A DNA stretch of 59,401 nucleotides from Thermoplasmatota archaeon (lineage in GTDB: Archaea; Thermoplasmatota; Penumbrarchaeia; JASLWR01). Position 1 is the stretch's first letter, and each line of letters begins with the position of its first letter. Both the position numbers and the translations under genes were made by a program. Shown here in pieces: positions 9,240 through 17,965 of this stretch. The notes below the pieces were generated by a model. That model had not been told where the DNA came from and ran no database searches. It saw only the letters and a program-made list of their open reading frames with translations. The DNA is taken from assembly GCA_030740765.1 (NCBI GenBank), contig JASLWR010000015.1, forward strand, positions 1 through 59,401, given 5' to 3'.

Positions 9240-9410
9240 GGGGGCTTAAGGGTCGTCAAGATATGACAGGTAACGGCTTGCCAACTCACGTTTTGTCGAG
9301 TAATGTCTCGACAAATACAGGCGTACTCCCTAAGTATGCCAGTACTTGACAAGTCAGATCAATCCAATGATTCATCGAGACCTGTCATGCCAGATAAACC
9401 TGCAGACATA
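9240..9410. repeat. Mosaic hairpin element upstream of the octad repeat gene
   Basis: A 9-bp inverted repeat, ATGACAGGT (9263-9271) with ACCTGTCAT (9380-9388), encloses two further hairpins. They are TTTGTCGAG/CTCGACAAA with a 6-nt loop (9292-9315) and GGCGTACT/AGTATGCC with one G-T pair and a CCCTA loop (9320-9340). The flank AGGGTCGTCAAGA resembles the one at 17399. It ends about 120 bp before the repeat-protein gene. It could be a regulatory RNA leader or a DNA binding site. Confidence 0.75.
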
Positions 9411-9526
9411 CCTCGCAAGAGTGCAGATAAATCAACTTCAACCCACCATATGACGATAGAAAGATAACATTTTTATCATATTGTCCTGTTTCGTCCGAAT
9501 TAGAAGAAATTTCATAAGGGGATTTT

Positions 9527-11392
9527 TTGGTTACAAAATGGACGAAGGAAACAACAATCGCTGAATTAAAGAGGTTGTATAGTGAAAATGATAAGCTCTC
9601 GATGTGGGATATCAGGACCGGCTTTGGTCGTGTAAAAGCGACTGGATTATATCGGGCAATGGGAAATCTATTTGGTTCCATCCACAAAGCAATTGAAGCA
9701 AGTGGATTGGATTACAAGGAATTATTGAAGAATAGCCAGCAACACCGGTTGGCTCAGGTAAAGGTCTGGACAAGAGGAAAAGTAATTGCCGATCTAAAAA
9801 AATTATCCAAGAGTCATGAATATCTGTCGATGTGGGATATAAGAACCGACTTTGGTCGTGTGAAAGGTACTGGATTATATCTGGCAATGGGAACTCTATT
9901 TGGTTCCATCCACAAAGCAATTGAAGCAAGTGGATTGGATTACAAAGAATTATTGGAGAATAGCAAACAACGTCAGCAGGTTCAGAGAAAGGTTTGGACA
10001 AAAGAAAAAGTAATCGCCGAGCTAAATAAATTATCCAAGAGTCATGAGGATCTGACGATGTGGGATATCAAAACCGATTTTGGTAGGGGTAAGGGTACAC
10101 AATTATGCAAGTCGATGTCATCCCTCTTCGGATCCACTGAAAATGCTATAGAAGCGAGTGGAATGGACTATCAATTATTATTGAAGAACGGCCAAAAGAG
10201 AAACTCAAAGATAAGAACTATCTGGACCAAGGAGAAGGTAATAGATGAATTGAGAAAGTTATACCGGGAACACAAGGAATTATCATTGACGGACATCAAA
10301 ACCGATTTTGGCAGGGTGGTGGGTACTCGATTGTATGAATGCATGCACAAGCATTTCGGAAGCATCCGGAGAGCTATTGATGCTAGTGGACTGGACTATG
10401 ACCGGTTATACCAAAACGGCCTGGAAAGAAGAATTAAAAAGTTTAGAAAATGGAGTCCTGAAAAGATCATGAGCGAGCTGCAAATGCTGTTCAACGACAA
10501 CAGCGACCTGTCCGTGAGGGACATCCGAACGGATTTTGGAAAAGTAAAGTATAGTAGTCTATATACGGCCATGAAATATCACTTTGGGGGAGTTGAAAAG
10601 GCTATGAAAAGTAGTGGGTTGGATTATAAGTTACTCAAAAAGAACGAGCGAAAACAACCGTCTACAAGGAAAAGGAAGTGGACAAAGGCGAGAGTTATCG
10701 AGGAACTGAACAGGTTATCCGTAACCCACGAATCCATTTCGATGTTAGAACTTCGGACCGATTTCGGCAAGAAAGTCGCCTGTAGCTTATATTCTGCCAT
10801 GAGCGAATTATTCGGAACAGTAAAAAATGCAATTGACCAGAGTAATTTGGATTATGAAGAATTGATAGCAAACAGCGAAAAGGGCAGGATCGTCAAGGTC
10901 CGTATCTGGTCAAAAGAACGCTTTATCTCGGAATTACAAACTTTGGAGAGAAAATATAGAGAACTATCAATGTGGGACATACGTACCAATTTTGGGCGAA
11001 AAGAAACAAGTAATCTATATTGCGCAATGAAGCGGTATTTCGGAAGTATCAGAGAAGCTGTTGACCAGAGTCATCTGGATTATGACGCATTGATAGCACA
11101 TACTGAACGCATCTGTTTGAATGAGAAACAGGTCTGGTCGGAAAAGAAAATCATCTCGGAGCTGAAAAGACTATATAAATCGAATTATAAGTTATCCTTA
11201 AAGGATATACGGACCGATTTCGGGCACGTTTTTTCTGGCTGTGCCTTGTATGCTGCAATGTCGACATATTTTGGCAGCCCTCGCAGAGCTATCGAAGAAA
11301 GTGGTCTGGACTACCAGGAATTATTGCATAATCGAAAAATATCAAATTATCCAATTTCTATGTCCATAAGTGACGAGGTAGTAAGCCAATGA
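9527..11392 (+). CDS. Octad tandem-repeat protein, HNH-associated-repeat-like, no nuclease
   Basis: A 621-residue protein built entirely of eight repeats. Their first tryptophans are W5, W81, W157, W233, W309, W385, W461 and W537, an exact 76-residue period; repeat 8 has one extra residue. Each repeat follows W[TS]xEKxIxELxxL...DI[RK]TDFG...LYxAMxxxFGSxxxAIxxSGLDYxEL. This strongly recalls the homing-endonuclease-associated repeat (HNH_repeat), a helical DNA-binding module. No HNH, LAGLIDADG or other catalytic domain is present. The five or six residues after DFG vary most between repeats (RVKGT, RGKGT, KVKYS, KKVAC, RKETS). Repeats 1 and 2 are nearly identical in DNA, so recently duplicated. 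The start is TTG at 9527, chosen from AAGGGGAT just upstream. DNA binding is inferred from the family. Confidence 0.8.
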   Translation: MVTKWTKETTIAELKRLYSENDKLSMWDIRTGFGRVKATGLYRAMGNLFGSIHKAIEASGLDYKELLKNSQQHRLAQVKVWTRGKVIADLKKLSKSHEYLSMWDIRTDFGRVKGTGLYLAMGTLFGSIHKAIEASGLDYKELLENSKQRQQVQRKVWTKEKVIAELNKLSKSHEDLTMWDIKTDFGRGKGTQLCKSMSSLFGSTENAIEASGMDYQLLLKNGQKRNSKIRTIWTKEKVIDELRKLYREHKELSLTDIKTDFGRVVGTRLYECMHKHFGSIRRAIDASGLDYDRLYQNGLERRIKKFRKWSPEKIMSELQMLFNDNSDLSVRDIRTDFGKVKYSSLYTAMKYHFGGVEKAMKSSGLDYKLLKKNERKQPSTRKRKWTKARVIEELNRLSVTHESISMLELRTDFGKKVACSLYSAMSELFGTVKNAIDQSNLDYEELIANSEKGRIVKVRIWSKERFISELQTLERKYRELSMWDIRTNFGRKETSNLYCAMKRYFGSIREAVDQSHLDYDALIAHTERICLNEKQVWSEKKIISELKRLYKSNYKLSLKDIRTDFGHVFSGCALYAAMSTYFGSPRRAIEESGLDYQELLHNRKISNYPISMSISDEVVSQ

Positions 11393-11725
11393 AAATACTT
11401 CCTAGAAGCAACAGCGCAATAGTAAGACACCTTAACTTTCTCATTTTCATCACCTTTCATACATGAACTGTGGTTTACTACCTCATCTTAACCTTTAATC
11501 CTTCGATATTTTTGTCACCCACTATTCTCCCCTACCATTTAAAATCTTTTCCCATTAATCCTCCCCGTTATAACTCCCTGCCCCCACGTCCCAGCCATTT
11601 TTAGTTTTAAAAAGAAGAAAACTCAGAGTCGAATTATATGGGCCCGCCCCGGAATTTTTCCCTCCAGTTCCCTATCAACGTAGCTATCAAAATGTTATGA
11701 TGTTTTCACCATTTCCCCACCCCAC
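11393..11725. other. Gene-free, pyrimidine-rich gap
   Basis: No ORF, tRNA or strong hairpin was found here. The plus strand is unusually rich in C and T (for example near 11520-11600). It separates the octad repeat gene from the convergent DUF5678 gene. Confidence 0.4.
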
Positions 11726-11938
11726 CTAATAGATATGTGACCCGGATTCCACGAACATAACAGGAAAATATTTTTTCCCGGTTTTCCTTTTTGCCTCCTT
11801 TTCAACCTTATCCGGATCTTTTCCCGAGGCAACTACCTTTTCATCCACAATGGCCACCCATTCATCTCGGTATCTCTCTGACAATTCGGTTTGATGGGCA
11901 AATCTCCATCCCTGGTCATCCCAAAACTCTTCCGGCAT
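11726..11938 (-). CDS. DUF5678 family protein
   Basis: A 70-residue protein with the DUF5678 core: LSERYRDEWVAIVDEKVVAS, then a spacer, then FPVMFVESGSHIY. I place the start at the ATG at 11938 (MPEEFWDD) because GGAGAT precedes it by 7 bases and a TATA box lies at 11972-11982. A longer frame reaching 12004 would run through the promoter. Family members are small archaeal and bacterial proteins of unknown function, sometimes next to protease or PIN genes. Here it stands alone, downstream of the TraB-like gene. Confidence 0.75.
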   Translation of the reverse strand: MPEEFWDDQGWRFAHQTELSERYRDEWVAIVDEKVVASGKDPDKVEKEAKRKTGKKYFPVMFVESGSHIY

Positions 11939-11971
11939 TTTTGGTATCTCCACATATATCAGTCCTTGTTC

Positions 11972-11982
11972 TATATATATTG
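11972..11982 (-). promoter_or_regulatory. TATA box of the DUF5678 gene
   Basis: On the minus strand the sequence is aatatatatag, followed about 25 bases later by GGAGAT and the ATG at 11938. This gives a short leader. Confidence 0.55.
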
Positions 11983-12002
11983 TCAAAAGTGCGGGCCTCG
12001 GC

Positions 12003-12250
12003 AAGCTAGATGAATCTCTGATTCATCGAGGTCCTCAAAATCATACAAAGTCGTCGGCCTCAAGGGATCGAGGTTTCCGGCATCCTCGAAGAACTCACAA
12101 AACCAGCGGGCATCTCGTTTCCGTTACCCTTATCCTTTCCAGAACGCCATGGGATATTGTCAATGGTGAAAAACTCGACAAAAAGTCGAGGTTTGCAGCT
12201 TGACAATGTTCGCGGAATCGCGGTCCCGAAGGGCCGATTCCGTTGAATAA
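12003..12250 (-). repeat. Mosaic hairpin element overlapping the end of the TraB-like ORF
   Basis: Three parts are visible. (1) A hairpin GATGAATC/GATTCATC with TCT loop at 12009-12027, followed by GAGG. (2) A two-armed module at 12156-12207, in minus reading ATTGTCAAGCTGCAAA ... CACCATTGACAAT, with an inner CTCGAC/GTCGAG hairpin. (3) A stem CGGAATCG (12213-12220) with CGATTCCG (12235-12242). Parts 2 and 3 occur in the same order at 17253-17460 and, diverged, at 57470-57745. The element runs into the last ~49 codons of the neighbouring ORF. Confidence 0.8.
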
Positions 12251-13066
12251 AACACATTCCACTTCACCCATGGGCTTCCTCCCCCTCAGCCATTCCACTA
12301 TTTCTCGGCAGTGGAGCGCAACGAAGAACGCCACTGCGCGGTTGTCCCTTCTCATCATCTCAAAGACCAGATGTTCCATCATCATCATACTTCTCCGGGT
12401 TATGCCGTGCCGGTAGAATTTCTGCTGGTCCACCCCTTCTTCGATCTCTATTATCCCTCTCCAGTAATTCTCGATGCTTTCCTTCATGCCGCTAAGAAGA
12501 TTCTCCCTGGTAGAAAGCGACCCAAGATACCGTATATACATTTCAGAGGCCGCTTGATCCCGTTCCACAGGCGTCTCCACGTAAGCGATTTCCTTTCCAT
12601 TTTTCAAAGAATAATTCAGCGCCCAGCTTTCCGGGATGAATATATCTCCCAGAGCCTTATATCCCGCCCTCTGGATCAGCGACACTGCCTCATCGATCAA
12701 AAGCTCTTCAATATCCGCAGGGCACGCAAGCTCCTCCAATATTCTCCGAACAACTCCAATCTGATCTTCGTCCAGGGCTTCCTTTACACTTGGCAGAACT
12801 TCACCGATTCCAGCTATGAGAGGATGCTCGAAAACGACAGTTTTCGCCCTGTCGATCAATGCTGAAAGAGTTGCCGAAATATCCCTATCGAGAATATGAT
12901 GGGTCCCGACCAGTACGATTCTGGACGATAAAGAAGGGAAGCCCAGGGTCCAGCAGAACGGAAGTTCTTCCCGACACTTATTTCTCAGTATAACACCTTG
13001 GATTTTGATGGAAATAAATTTAAAACGAAGAAGGTACCCATGAATTCGTAATTTTATAAATTCCAC
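12095..13066 (-). CDS. TraB/GumN-like protein with a repeat-derived C-terminus
   Basis: A 323-residue ORF. Around residue 50 it reads RIVLVGTHHILDRDISATL...TVVFE, which recalls the xxLxGTxHxS opening of TraB/PrgY proteins. A Met-rich helix (MMMMEHLVFEMMRRDNRAVAF) follows near 225-245. I give the family as tentative. Residues 275-323, from NGIGPSG onward, are encoded by the mosaic repeat element, so the ancestral protein probably ended near GEVECVLF. The start is uncertain: GTG at 13066 overlaps the end of the upstream gene, while a TTTAAATTTAT promoter-like stretch lies inside the frame at 13010-13025. Confidence 0.6.
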   Translation of the reverse strand: MEFIKLRIHGYLLRFKFISIKIQGVILRNKCREELPFCWTLGFPSLSSRIVLVGTHHILDRDISATLSALIDRAKTVVFEHPLIAGIGEVLPSVKEALDEDQIGVVRRILEELACPADIEELLIDEAVSLIQRAGYKALGDIFIPESWALNYSLKNGKEIAYVETPVERDQAASEMYIRYLGSLSTRENLLSGMKESIENYWRGIIEIEEGVDQQKFYRHGITRRSMMMMEHLVFEMMRRDNRAVAFFVALHCREIVEWLRGRKPMGEVECVLFNGIGPSGPRFREHCQAANLDFLSSFSPLTISHGVLERIRVTETRCPLVL

Positions 13067-16000
13067 GAATCCAAAACCTCTTTCTTGCTGAGGCTATCGC
13101 CTTGGCCTTGCAGATCTTCTTGTTCCGAATCCTTATCCCCGTCGGTTCCTGTAAACTTTTCGGGAAGGTAGAAATTCTTGGATTCTTCATCTAAACCTAC
13201 ATCCGCCCCTGCATCGATTTCAACATCTTCATCTACATCTTCATCTACATCTTCTTCAACGTCTGCATCAACATACTCGTCCTCCTCGCCCTCCTCTTCT
13301 TCACCGTCGTATTGAATACTGTCTTCCGATGCATACATCACCTTTCCCGTATCATCCGTCCTTACCGGAACAAGATCGACAATATCGTGTTCGTCATTTT
13401 TCGAGAACCAGTCTTCTTCCTCGTGCGCCATGTCCTTGAATGAATCCTCCGGATAGGAGATATCGCCGGATGATTCGGAGGAGAACATATCCTGAACGGG
13501 CATTTCCGAAAATGTTTCCGTCTCGTGTGAAAAGTCCCGGTAGTCAGTCTCCGTATCGGAATAATATTCATCCTCCACCTCGTATACAATGGAATCCTCT
13601 TCTTGGTATTCATTAAAGGATTCCCATTCCTCCGAAGTGTTCTCCGGTAAAAGAAATTCCTCTTCAACCTCACCGTGAGAGAGAAATAGAGACTCATGGG
13701 AGCTTGTATCATCGTACAATAGATAAGACTCTTCCTCAAAATCCGCATCTAAACTATCGCTTCTTCTTTCCGGCCCCATCCTTCGGGGACGTCTCACGGG
13801 AGACTCGCGTTTTCGGACCACCCTTTCTCCGTACAGTCGGATAGCCTCTTTACTCATGGGGTCATCTTCCGAGTCCGGTTCGATCTGGAAATTTTTCCTC
13901 TTGCTTCGTTTCACTGCAAATATGACTACCAACAATGTCACAAGTAAAAGAGCTGCGACCATTATTATAAAGCCAGACTGGTAGATAGGACTCGACGGCA
14001 GGAATGACATCATCCCGGATTCGTCGTTATCACCCTCTTTCCCCGTTATCGTGATCCTCCTCTGATAAATATCGCTCTCAAGCCCTGAAGCGTCTCGGAC
14101 CCTGAGGCCGGCCGTGAATGTACCTTCCTTCGAATAGGAATGAGTAACGTTATCCCTGGTCACCCAGTTGCTGAAGGTGCCGTCGCCGTAAATGTATTTG
14201 TACGTTCCCACTCCAATGTTGTCCGAGGATTCGGTGGCGGAAAACAGCATCTCCGAACCCGTTTCCACTTCCCCGGAGAGTGGCTTGAAAAATGCATTGG
14301 GCGGAGTTGTGTCCAGTTTGAAGTTGAAGGAACTCGGTGTCTCCCGGTTGCCTGCCAAATCCACAGAATAGTAATACAAAGTTCGCTCCCCATCCTCTAT
14401 ATCATCTCCCATTGGCCCCCAGTACTCTCGTTCTTTTTGGTCATTGTCGAAATAATAATACGTTTTGAACACATCCTCGGAATAGGACTCCAGCTCAAGC
14501 GTGATATTGTTATACCAGTCATTGTCACCGTCAGGGAATATCGGTTCTCTCGTGAGTTTTGTTATCGGTGGCTTTAGATCGACGATTATATCAATATGCT
14601 GGGTCTCCTCTTTGTTGTTTGCGATATCCACCGAGTAAAAAGAGAGATTGTGAGCGCCTGCTCTGGACATTATCTCCTCCATTAGCGGATCGTACTCTAT
14701 CGGAACTTGATCGTCCCAGTAAAAGTAGGTAATCGCCTCATTATCGTCACAAAGGAAGAATATCTCGGGCAAACTGGTATAAAATCCGTTGGTCCCGTCA
14801 GGCTCCTCGGGAAGAAGCGAAATCGTGGTGCGAGGAGAGATCGTATCGGTCCTTACCAACACATCTTTCAAGTATTCCTGGTTCCCCGCCTCGTCAATAG
14901 AATAGAAAGAGAGAACATGCTCCCCTTCAGGCGATTCGAGAACTCTGTCGTAGAGATTGAATGACTCACCGTCCCAGGAATACATAGTTTGCACCTCCAA
15001 CTCCGTCACAAGCTCTATACGAACCGTCTTGTTGTACCATTCGCTACTTTCCACAGGTGCATCATCAATGGTCATGTCCGCTACAGTAATAGGTGCCATA
15101 GTGTCGATCAACAGAGTTATTTCCTCCGACTCCTCAATGTTACCCGCTTCGTCAACGGACCAGTAATGAAGGTCATGTTCCCCCTCGAAGGTTCTGATGT
15201 TCCCCTCGTATCTTTTCTCGTCACCATCATCCCATCTGTAATAGATCTTTGCCTCGGTCTCGCCGATAAACTCAATGTTGGGATGCGTGATATACCACCC
15301 GTTAAATAGGGGGCCGTCGGGTTTCTCCGGCAACAGGACCAGTTCGGTTTGCGGCACAATAGTATCGACCTTGTAGTTATATGTTCGAGTTAATTCCTGA
15401 TTCGTGTATTCGTCAACTGAATAGAAGTTCAGATTATTGATGCCCTCAGGTACCTTCAATGATGAGGTATAGATATTCGTCTCATTTTCACCATTATTCC
15501 AGTAATAATAGGTGGTAGCAAGGGGTTCCGTGCTCAGGGAAATCTCCGGTTGTGTGACATAATAACCGTTCGTTCCGTCCGGAACCACGGGATTTACGGA
15601 GATGGCGGTCACAGGAGGAAGAGTATCCATGTGTATTATGCCAAAATCATAGTTGGCGTCCTCATCGGCCGTGACTATAATGATGACTGATGAATACGTG
15701 GAGCCAAAGCCTTGAAGAGGGTGCTTTCCGTAATCATTGGCGTCCAGGTCCATGTACTCTACTTCTACGTTAGTCGAACCCATCTTGATAACCCATACTC
15801 CGAAATCATTACCGCCTCCCTTGCCCTGAAATTCCACACCGAATCCTTCCTGACCGTTCCTGAATTTGTAGTAGTCGGCACCCCAACTTTTCACGCTGGA
15901 ACTATCCGATATCGGTAAAGAACTGTAGGTCTCTTCCAGTTTGACCTTAATATTCAGATTGGAATAGCCGTATTTTCCTTCGCCTATGTCGGTATTATCC

Positions 16001-17025
16001 AGGTAATTTGCCACAAGCCAGTTCAAGTAAGCATCCAACGCTGTGTCGGAATGTCCCTGGGAAGAGATAGCACTCGATACCCCGGAGAAACCATTTCTCG
16101 AATCGGCAATCAGGGCTTTGGTGAATGCATCGCCTCCGTATTGATCGGCAAGATAGGAAATCCATGCTGCAGTGGAACCGTAGTCATATGGGTAATTATC
16201 GAACTGCGTAAGGTCGTTATCCGGGTAAGATTCAAAATAATCCAGGTGATTCCTGACGCCCCCCGCGTTCTGGCCGTATGCCTTTATTATAGCCCAGTCA
16301 GCGCAGCCTTCATTGATCCAGAGGTTCTCGTTTGCATCTTTGTTGTGGTGAAGGAGATGTTGATACTCGTGGGCCAGGATCTCATAGCCCCAGCCGCTGA
16401 TGTCCGCACTGTCCACATAAACCCTGTGAGGTCGCGATCCAGTGAAGAAACCCCCTACCCCTCCACCACCATCGGAGTCAGGGGAGCTACCGTCACGATA
16501 ATAAACGTAGACGTCGATCTTGAATCCCACGGTGCCGAAAGCTTCCTGATTGCTGGGCCATATCTTGTTGTCGAATTCGTTCATCAGACTCGCGAAGCTG
16601 TTAGAACCGGTCTCGACATAGATATCACAGTGGGTTCCAGTATTTGTCTTTGTGTACCCATCCCATTTGCGCGTGCTTTCCTCGGGAAGATCATTCTGCT
16701 CGATTTCCTCCAGGTCATCACGAGCCAGAAGTTCCAGGTATTTCATATTGAAAAATAAACTCGCATCGAAGGCAATGGGATCGCCTTGATCCGTATAGTA
16801 CTGTGGGAGCTCCGCCGCCCATGCTATCATCTCGTCGTACCATTCATCGAAATACCCGTATGACAACCTCGTAGCTATATCGGTCTTTGAGGGAAATGAG
16901 GAAGCTGCCGTGTTCGTTTCAACAGTCCTAATATTTGTTTGCCGGGAGAGAGCAAAGGTTCCCGCAGCAGATATAATGAGCACTGAAACAATGAAAAAAC
17001 TACTTAAAATTATACGTCGTCGCAT
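13054..17025 (-). CDS. Giant secreted metallopeptidase-like surface protein
   Basis: About 1320 residues. A signal peptide starts at MRRRIILSSFF. A zincin domain carries HEYQH near residue 218 with WINEGCADW about 15 residues later, the gluzincin layout seen in M30-like and immune-inhibitor-A-like peptidases. About five beta-sandwich repeats of ~90 residues follow (TTYYYWNNGENETNIY..., FYSVDEAGN), like chitobiase/OmpL47-type repeats. Then come a PKD domain (YIYGDGTFSNW...HSYSKEGTF), a transmembrane helix near 1050-1075 and a ~240-residue highly acidic cytoplasmic tail with EDVDEDVDED repeats. I choose the ATG at 17025 for its GAGG. An upstream ATG at 17061 sits at a leaderless distance from a TATA box. 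Confidence 0.85.
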   Translation of the reverse strand: MRRRIILSSFFIVSVLIISAAGTFALSRQTNIRTVETNTAASSFPSKTDIATRLSYGYFDEWYDEMIAWAAELPQYYTDQGDPIAFDASLFFNMKYLELLARDDLEEIEQNDLPEESTRKWDGYTKTNTGTHCDIYVETGSNSFASLMNEFDNKIWPSNQEAFGTVGFKIDVYVYYRDGSSPDSDGGGGVGGFFTGSRPHRVYVDSADISGWGYEILAHEYQHLLHHNKDANENLWINEGCADWAIIKAYGQNAGGVRNHLDYFESYPDNDLTQFDNYPYDYGSTAAWISYLADQYGGDAFTKALIADSRNGFSGVSSAISSQGHSDTALDAYLNWLVANYLDNTDIGEGKYGYSNLNIKVKLEETYSSLPISDSSSVKSWGADYYKFRNGQEGFGVEFQGKGGGNDFGVWVIKMGSTNVEVEYMDLDANDYGKHPLQGFGSTYSSVIIIVTADEDANYDFGIIHMDTLPPVTAISVNPVVPDGTNGYYVTQPEISLSTEPLATTYYYWNNGENETNIYTSSLKVPEGINNLNFYSVDEYTNQELTRTYNYKVDTIVPQTELVLLPEKPDGPLFNGWYITHPNIEFIGETEAKIYYRWDDGDEKRYEGNIRTFEGEHDLHYWSVDEAGNIEESEEITLLIDTMAPITVADMTIDDAPVESSEWYNKTVRIELVTELEVQTMYSWDGESFNLYDRVLESPEGEHVLSFYSIDEAGNQEYLKDVLVRTDTISPRTTISLLPEEPDGTNGFYTSLPEIFFLCDDNEAITYFYWDDQVPIEYDPLMEEIMSRAGAHNLSFYSVDIANNKEETQHIDIIVDLKPPITKLTREPIFPDGDNDWYNNITLELESYSEDVFKTYYYFDNDQKEREYWGPMGDDIEDGERTLYYYSVDLAGNRETPSSFNFKLDTTPPNAFFKPLSGEVETGSEMLFSATESSDNIGVGTYKYIYGDGTFSNWVTRDNVTHSYSKEGTFTAGLRVRDASGLESDIYQRRITITGKEGDNDESGMMSFLPSSPIYQSGFIIMVAALLLVTLLVVIFAVKRSKRKNFQIEPDSEDDPMSKEAIRLYGERVVRKRESPVRRPRRMGPERRSDSLDADFEEESYLLYDDTSSHESLFLSHGEVEEEFLLPENTSEEWESFNEYQEEDSIVYEVEDEYYSDTETDYRDFSHETETFSEMPVQDMFSSESSGDISYPEDSFKDMAHEEEDWFSKNDEHDIVDLVPVRTDDTGKVMYASEDSIQYDGEEEEGEEDEYVDADVEEDVDEDVDEDVEIDAGADVGLDEESKNFYLPEKFTGTDGDKDSEQEDLQGQGDSLSKKEVLDSWNL

Positions 17026-17080
17026 ACAGGTTCCTCTTATCTTAGACTTCAATAAAGACATTCAACAATATGTGAGTATC

Positions 17081-17090
17081 AATATATAAG
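17081..17090 (-). promoter_or_regulatory. TATA box of the giant metallopeptidase gene
   Basis: The minus strand reads cttatatatt. Transcription about 25 bases downstream would begin near 17060, either leaderless at the 17061 ATG or with a 36-base leader holding GAGG before the 17025 ATG. Confidence 0.55.
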
Positions 17091-17252
17091 ATTTATAGAG
17101 CAGTTTTCGAATTATCAGTATTATTTATGGATTGGTGGCAGCCTTCTCAGGATTGGGATTACATTTCTTCAAGGAAGTTCTATCTTTCATAAGAATTCGG
17201 ACGATAGCCATATGGCCCAATAGATTTATAACAATTGAATTGCATTCATAGG

Positions 17253-17460
17253 ATTCAGCAGAATCGGTTCCTATGGACTCCCGTAACACTTCGGGGCATC
17301 AGAGATACCCCTGAGCCTTAGATTTCCGTTGGAAATCTACAGGCTGCGATTCTGCGAACCATGACTGGTAACGCCCAGGCATGCCAGACGAGCCGTTAGG
17401 GTCGTCGAGGATTGTCAAGCTGCAAAGCATTTTGTCGAACTTTGCACCATTGACAATATA
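17253..17460 (+). repeat. Mosaic hairpin element (two-domain type), best-preserved copy
   Basis: Domain 1 is closed by GCAGAATC (17258-17265) and GATTCTGC (17348-17355). It contains a 9-bp hairpin TAGATTTCC/GGAAATCTA with GTT loop (17319-17339), followed by CAGG. Domain 2 (17411-17458) pairs ATTGTCAA with TTGACAAT and TGCAAA with TTTGCA. Between them lies GACGAGCC...TCGTC. The minus strand at 17277-17292 reads GAAGTGTTACGGGAGT, related to GGAGTGAAACGGGAGC at 19773. The element ends about a dozen bases before the next start codon (17472), so it would form most of that gene's leader or promoter. Confidence 0.8.
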
Positions 17461-17471
17461 CTGGTGGGGAA

Positions 17472-17894
17472 ATGGCCGATAAAAGGGTTAACACAGGTTT
17501 ATTATGGGCAATACTGGTGCTTGCCATAGCGGATGTTGCCTTTATTATTTCTTTCAAAATGGAGTTCATCCCGGCCTTCGCTGAGAAGATAAGCGAGACC
17601 ACTGCCGAGATGATAAGCGAATTGTTCTTATTGTTCTTCCTCATCGTTCTCATATTGTACGTCCCCGGCGGCAGGACAAAGCGAATGGAGAAAATACCCA
17701 CGGTGGAGGTTTCAACTACTGTTGAGGTCTCACCTACGGTGGAGGTCTCACCCATTACAGAGGTGGAAGAGATTTTATTTACACCTGCATCCGAAGAAAA
17801 CGGAGATATCGTAGAAGTCGAAGAATATCAGTCGGCTCAGGAAGGGGGAAAAGAGGGAAATAAGGATGCTCCTGTGGAAAAAGATGAGGAATAG
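17472..17894 (+). CDS. Small membrane protein with TVEVSP repeats
   Basis: A 140-residue protein. Two hydrophobic helices at residues ~9-28 and ~45-67 make a hairpin. A polar tail follows, with an 18-nt tandem repeat (17700-17753) coding TVEVST, TVEVSP, TVEVSP and then acidic sequence. A GGTGGGG ribosome binding site directly precedes the ATG. The gene lies 71 bp before the HerA-like ATPase on the same strand. A membrane partner for that ATPase is conceivable but unproven. Family not recognised. Confidence 0.7.
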   Translation: MADKRVNTGLLWAILVLAIADVAFIISFKMEFIPAFAEKISETTAEMISELFLLFFLIVLILYVPGGRTKRMEKIPTVEVSTTVEVSPTVEVSPITEVEEILFTPASEENGDIVEVEEYQSAQEGGKEGNKDAPVEKDEE

Positions 17895-17965
17895 GCAAAA
17901 AACCAATTATCCAGTGTGTCAATTGTGAGATACGACTACTTAAACCCTATAAACGAGGCAACAAT

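Noticed and set aside
11389-11466. Short plus-strand ORF overlapping the stop of the octad gene
   Set aside because: Only about 25 codons, with no ribosome site and nothing recognisable in the peptide.
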